Positions 63,293 through 64,000 of a stretch of DNA of 64,000 nt are shown one piece after another. The notes below the pieces were generated by a model. It was not told where the DNA came from and did not search any database. It worked only from the letters and a program-made list of their open reading frames with translations. The position numbers were made by a program, and so were the translations under genes. This stretch comes from Roseimicrobium gellanilyticum (GTDB lineage Bacteria; Verrucomicrobiota; Verrucomicrobiia; Verrucomicrobiales; Verrucomicrobiaceae), in contig NZ_QNRR01000016.1 in NCBI RefSeq assembly GCF_003315205.1, positions 62,001 to 126,000 on the forward strand. The letters run 5' to 3'. Numbering within the stretch: the first letter of the stretch is position 1; every line of letters starts with the position of its first letter.

Positions 63293-63351
63293 GTGAGTGA
63301 GTGGGATGGCGTCTGTCGATGGATGGAGAGAAGTGGAGCCGAAGGAAGTTG

Positions 63352-63610
63352 AAACCGAATCTCTATATGAGAGACGTCAGGACTATCTGAGACAGTTCAT
63401 GCGACGAGCGTATCTATGGATACACGGACGTGGCACAGGCCCAAGGAGCGGGAACGCCTCGTTCCCGTGGGTGAAAGGGTTTGGTGCATGTATCCACCTA
63501 AGTACCCTGTTGGAACACAGGGTACTCGATACGCAACACACCAAGCATAGTGACCGCTGACGGGAACGAGGCGTTCCCGCTCCTTGGGCCTGCCGCAACG
63601 CGCTGGGTAA
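63352..63610. repeat. 259-bp direct repeat, right copy
   Basis: Matches 50986-51244 in orientation and order; strongest from TGGCACAGGC through the REP-3 cores to CGCAACGCGCTGGGTAAG. It lies 125 bases after the last cassette gene. Confidence 0.9.
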
Positions 63611-63671
63611 GTTCATCGCGTTTAGGGCGGTTTATACAAAATCGTGGCTTTTGATCAGGGGTGACTTGCCG

Positions 63672-63770
63672 CACCGCGACCAGCGGTCGCAGCCACAGTA
63701 GAACCAAGGCTTACTGCCGTGGCGGATGGTTCAGGCCGTGGCTGTGGCTGCGACCGCTGGTCGCGGTTGG
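63672..63770. repeat. Inverted repeat, about 25-bp arms
   Basis: Arms at 63672-63698 and 63742-63770 share CCGCGACCAGCGGTCGCAGC and its complement. Each arm is itself partly palindromic. No other copy is seen in the window. Confidence 0.75.
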
Positions 63771-63790
63771 GGTGGCGCGCCCCCAGATGC

Positions 63791-63820
63791 AACGGGGGCA
63801 GGAATGCCCCCGCTCCCTGA
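63791..63820 (-). terminator. Terminator-family hairpin
   Basis: An 8-bp stem (CGGGGGCA / TGCCCCCG) with a four-base loop, downstream of the partial minus-strand gene. The T-run is degraded, so termination is uncertain. Fourth member of the family. Confidence 0.55.
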
Positions 63821-63845
63821 AGTGAGGCCAAACGCTCAGCGTCTT

Positions 63846-64000
63846 TTACACCTTCTCAAGGAAGACCGTGAACTCATGCCGGTTGTATGACAGATGAGTC
63901 TGCGCCACCACGCGCAGGCCCGCTTGAGAGGCGGCGCTGCACACTTCATCCACCAGGGTCAGTGCGCCATGAACGGTCGCGATGCCCGGCATCTTCAACG
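63846..64000 (-). CDS. C-terminal end of an unidentified protein
   Basis: On the minus strand an open frame enters from beyond the window and ends at the TAA at 63846-63848. About 51 residues are visible: VDEVCSAASQAGLRVVAQTH, then LSYNRHEFTVFLEKV at the end. The alpha/beta pattern and final beta hairpin would suit a SAM-dependent methyltransferase, but this is too short to assign. Confidence 0.5.
   Translation of the reverse strand, partial: LKMPGIATVHGALTLVDEVCSAASQAGLRVVAQTHLSYNRHEFTVFLEKV

Overview
The window is GC-rich DNA that looks like a Verrucomicrobia chromosome (Verrucomicrobiales type). The reasons are secreted formylglycine sulfatases and BNR sialidases, Tat-exported proteins of Planctomycetes/Verrucomicrobia type, few Shine-Dalgarno sequences, a small GTPase with a divergent OmpA-like partner, and very dense families of intergenic palindromes. 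The assignment is inferred from gene content; no rRNA or tRNA was found.

Layout. 1-13.3 kb: glycan scavenging (a sialidase cut by the window edge, two sulfatases, a Tat-exported sialidase) mixed with menaquinone genes menB and menE, a DUF3445 haem enzyme and a SUI1-like factor. A 701-aa protein here carries a PI3/PI4-kinase-like catalytic loop. 13.3-14.8 kb: a REP-associated tyrosine transposase (RAYT) flanked by palindrome pairs, the left pair cutting off a secreted-protein gene. 14.7-23.4 kb: small secreted or membrane proteins, two minimal AraC-type regulators, and an arsenic operon arsR-DUF6428-aquaporin-arsC. 23.5-29.4 kb: an M48 protease, a 1031-aa Pro/Ala-rich membrane protein, and rpoN behind a textbook sigma-54 promoter. 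30-33 kb: small membrane proteins and a 1-kb gene-free repeat bed. 33-40.5 kb: a signalling block on the minus strand made of a coiled-coil protein, a divergent OmpA-like protein, a Ras-like GTPase, a histidine kinase, an NtrC-type activator, then small genes and an HTH-receiver fusion; two of the small genes have sigma-54-like promoters. 41-47 kb: secreted proteins of unknown role and a second RAYT flanked by a different palindrome family. 47.5-63.3 kb: mrp, a DegT aminotransferase and gmd, then a surface-glycan cassette lying between two 259-bp direct repeats. The cassette holds a 1040-aa three-module glycosyltransferase, rfbF, rfbG, a C-methyltransferase, two paralogous GT2 enzymes, an RmlC-like epimerase, an NAD-dependent reductase and a CmcI-type protein. 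A partial gene closes the window.

How the parts fit. RfbF and RfbG should make CDP-4-dehydro-6-deoxyglucose. The methyltransferase, epimerase and reductase are a plausible route from there to a branched 6-deoxyhexose, which the three glycosyltransferases could use. Sigma-54, an NtrC activator and three sigma-54-type promoters lie within about 13 kb. The palindromes fall into several families. Two are each associated with their own RAYT, and one looks like a dispersed intrinsic terminator found on the correct strand after four genes.
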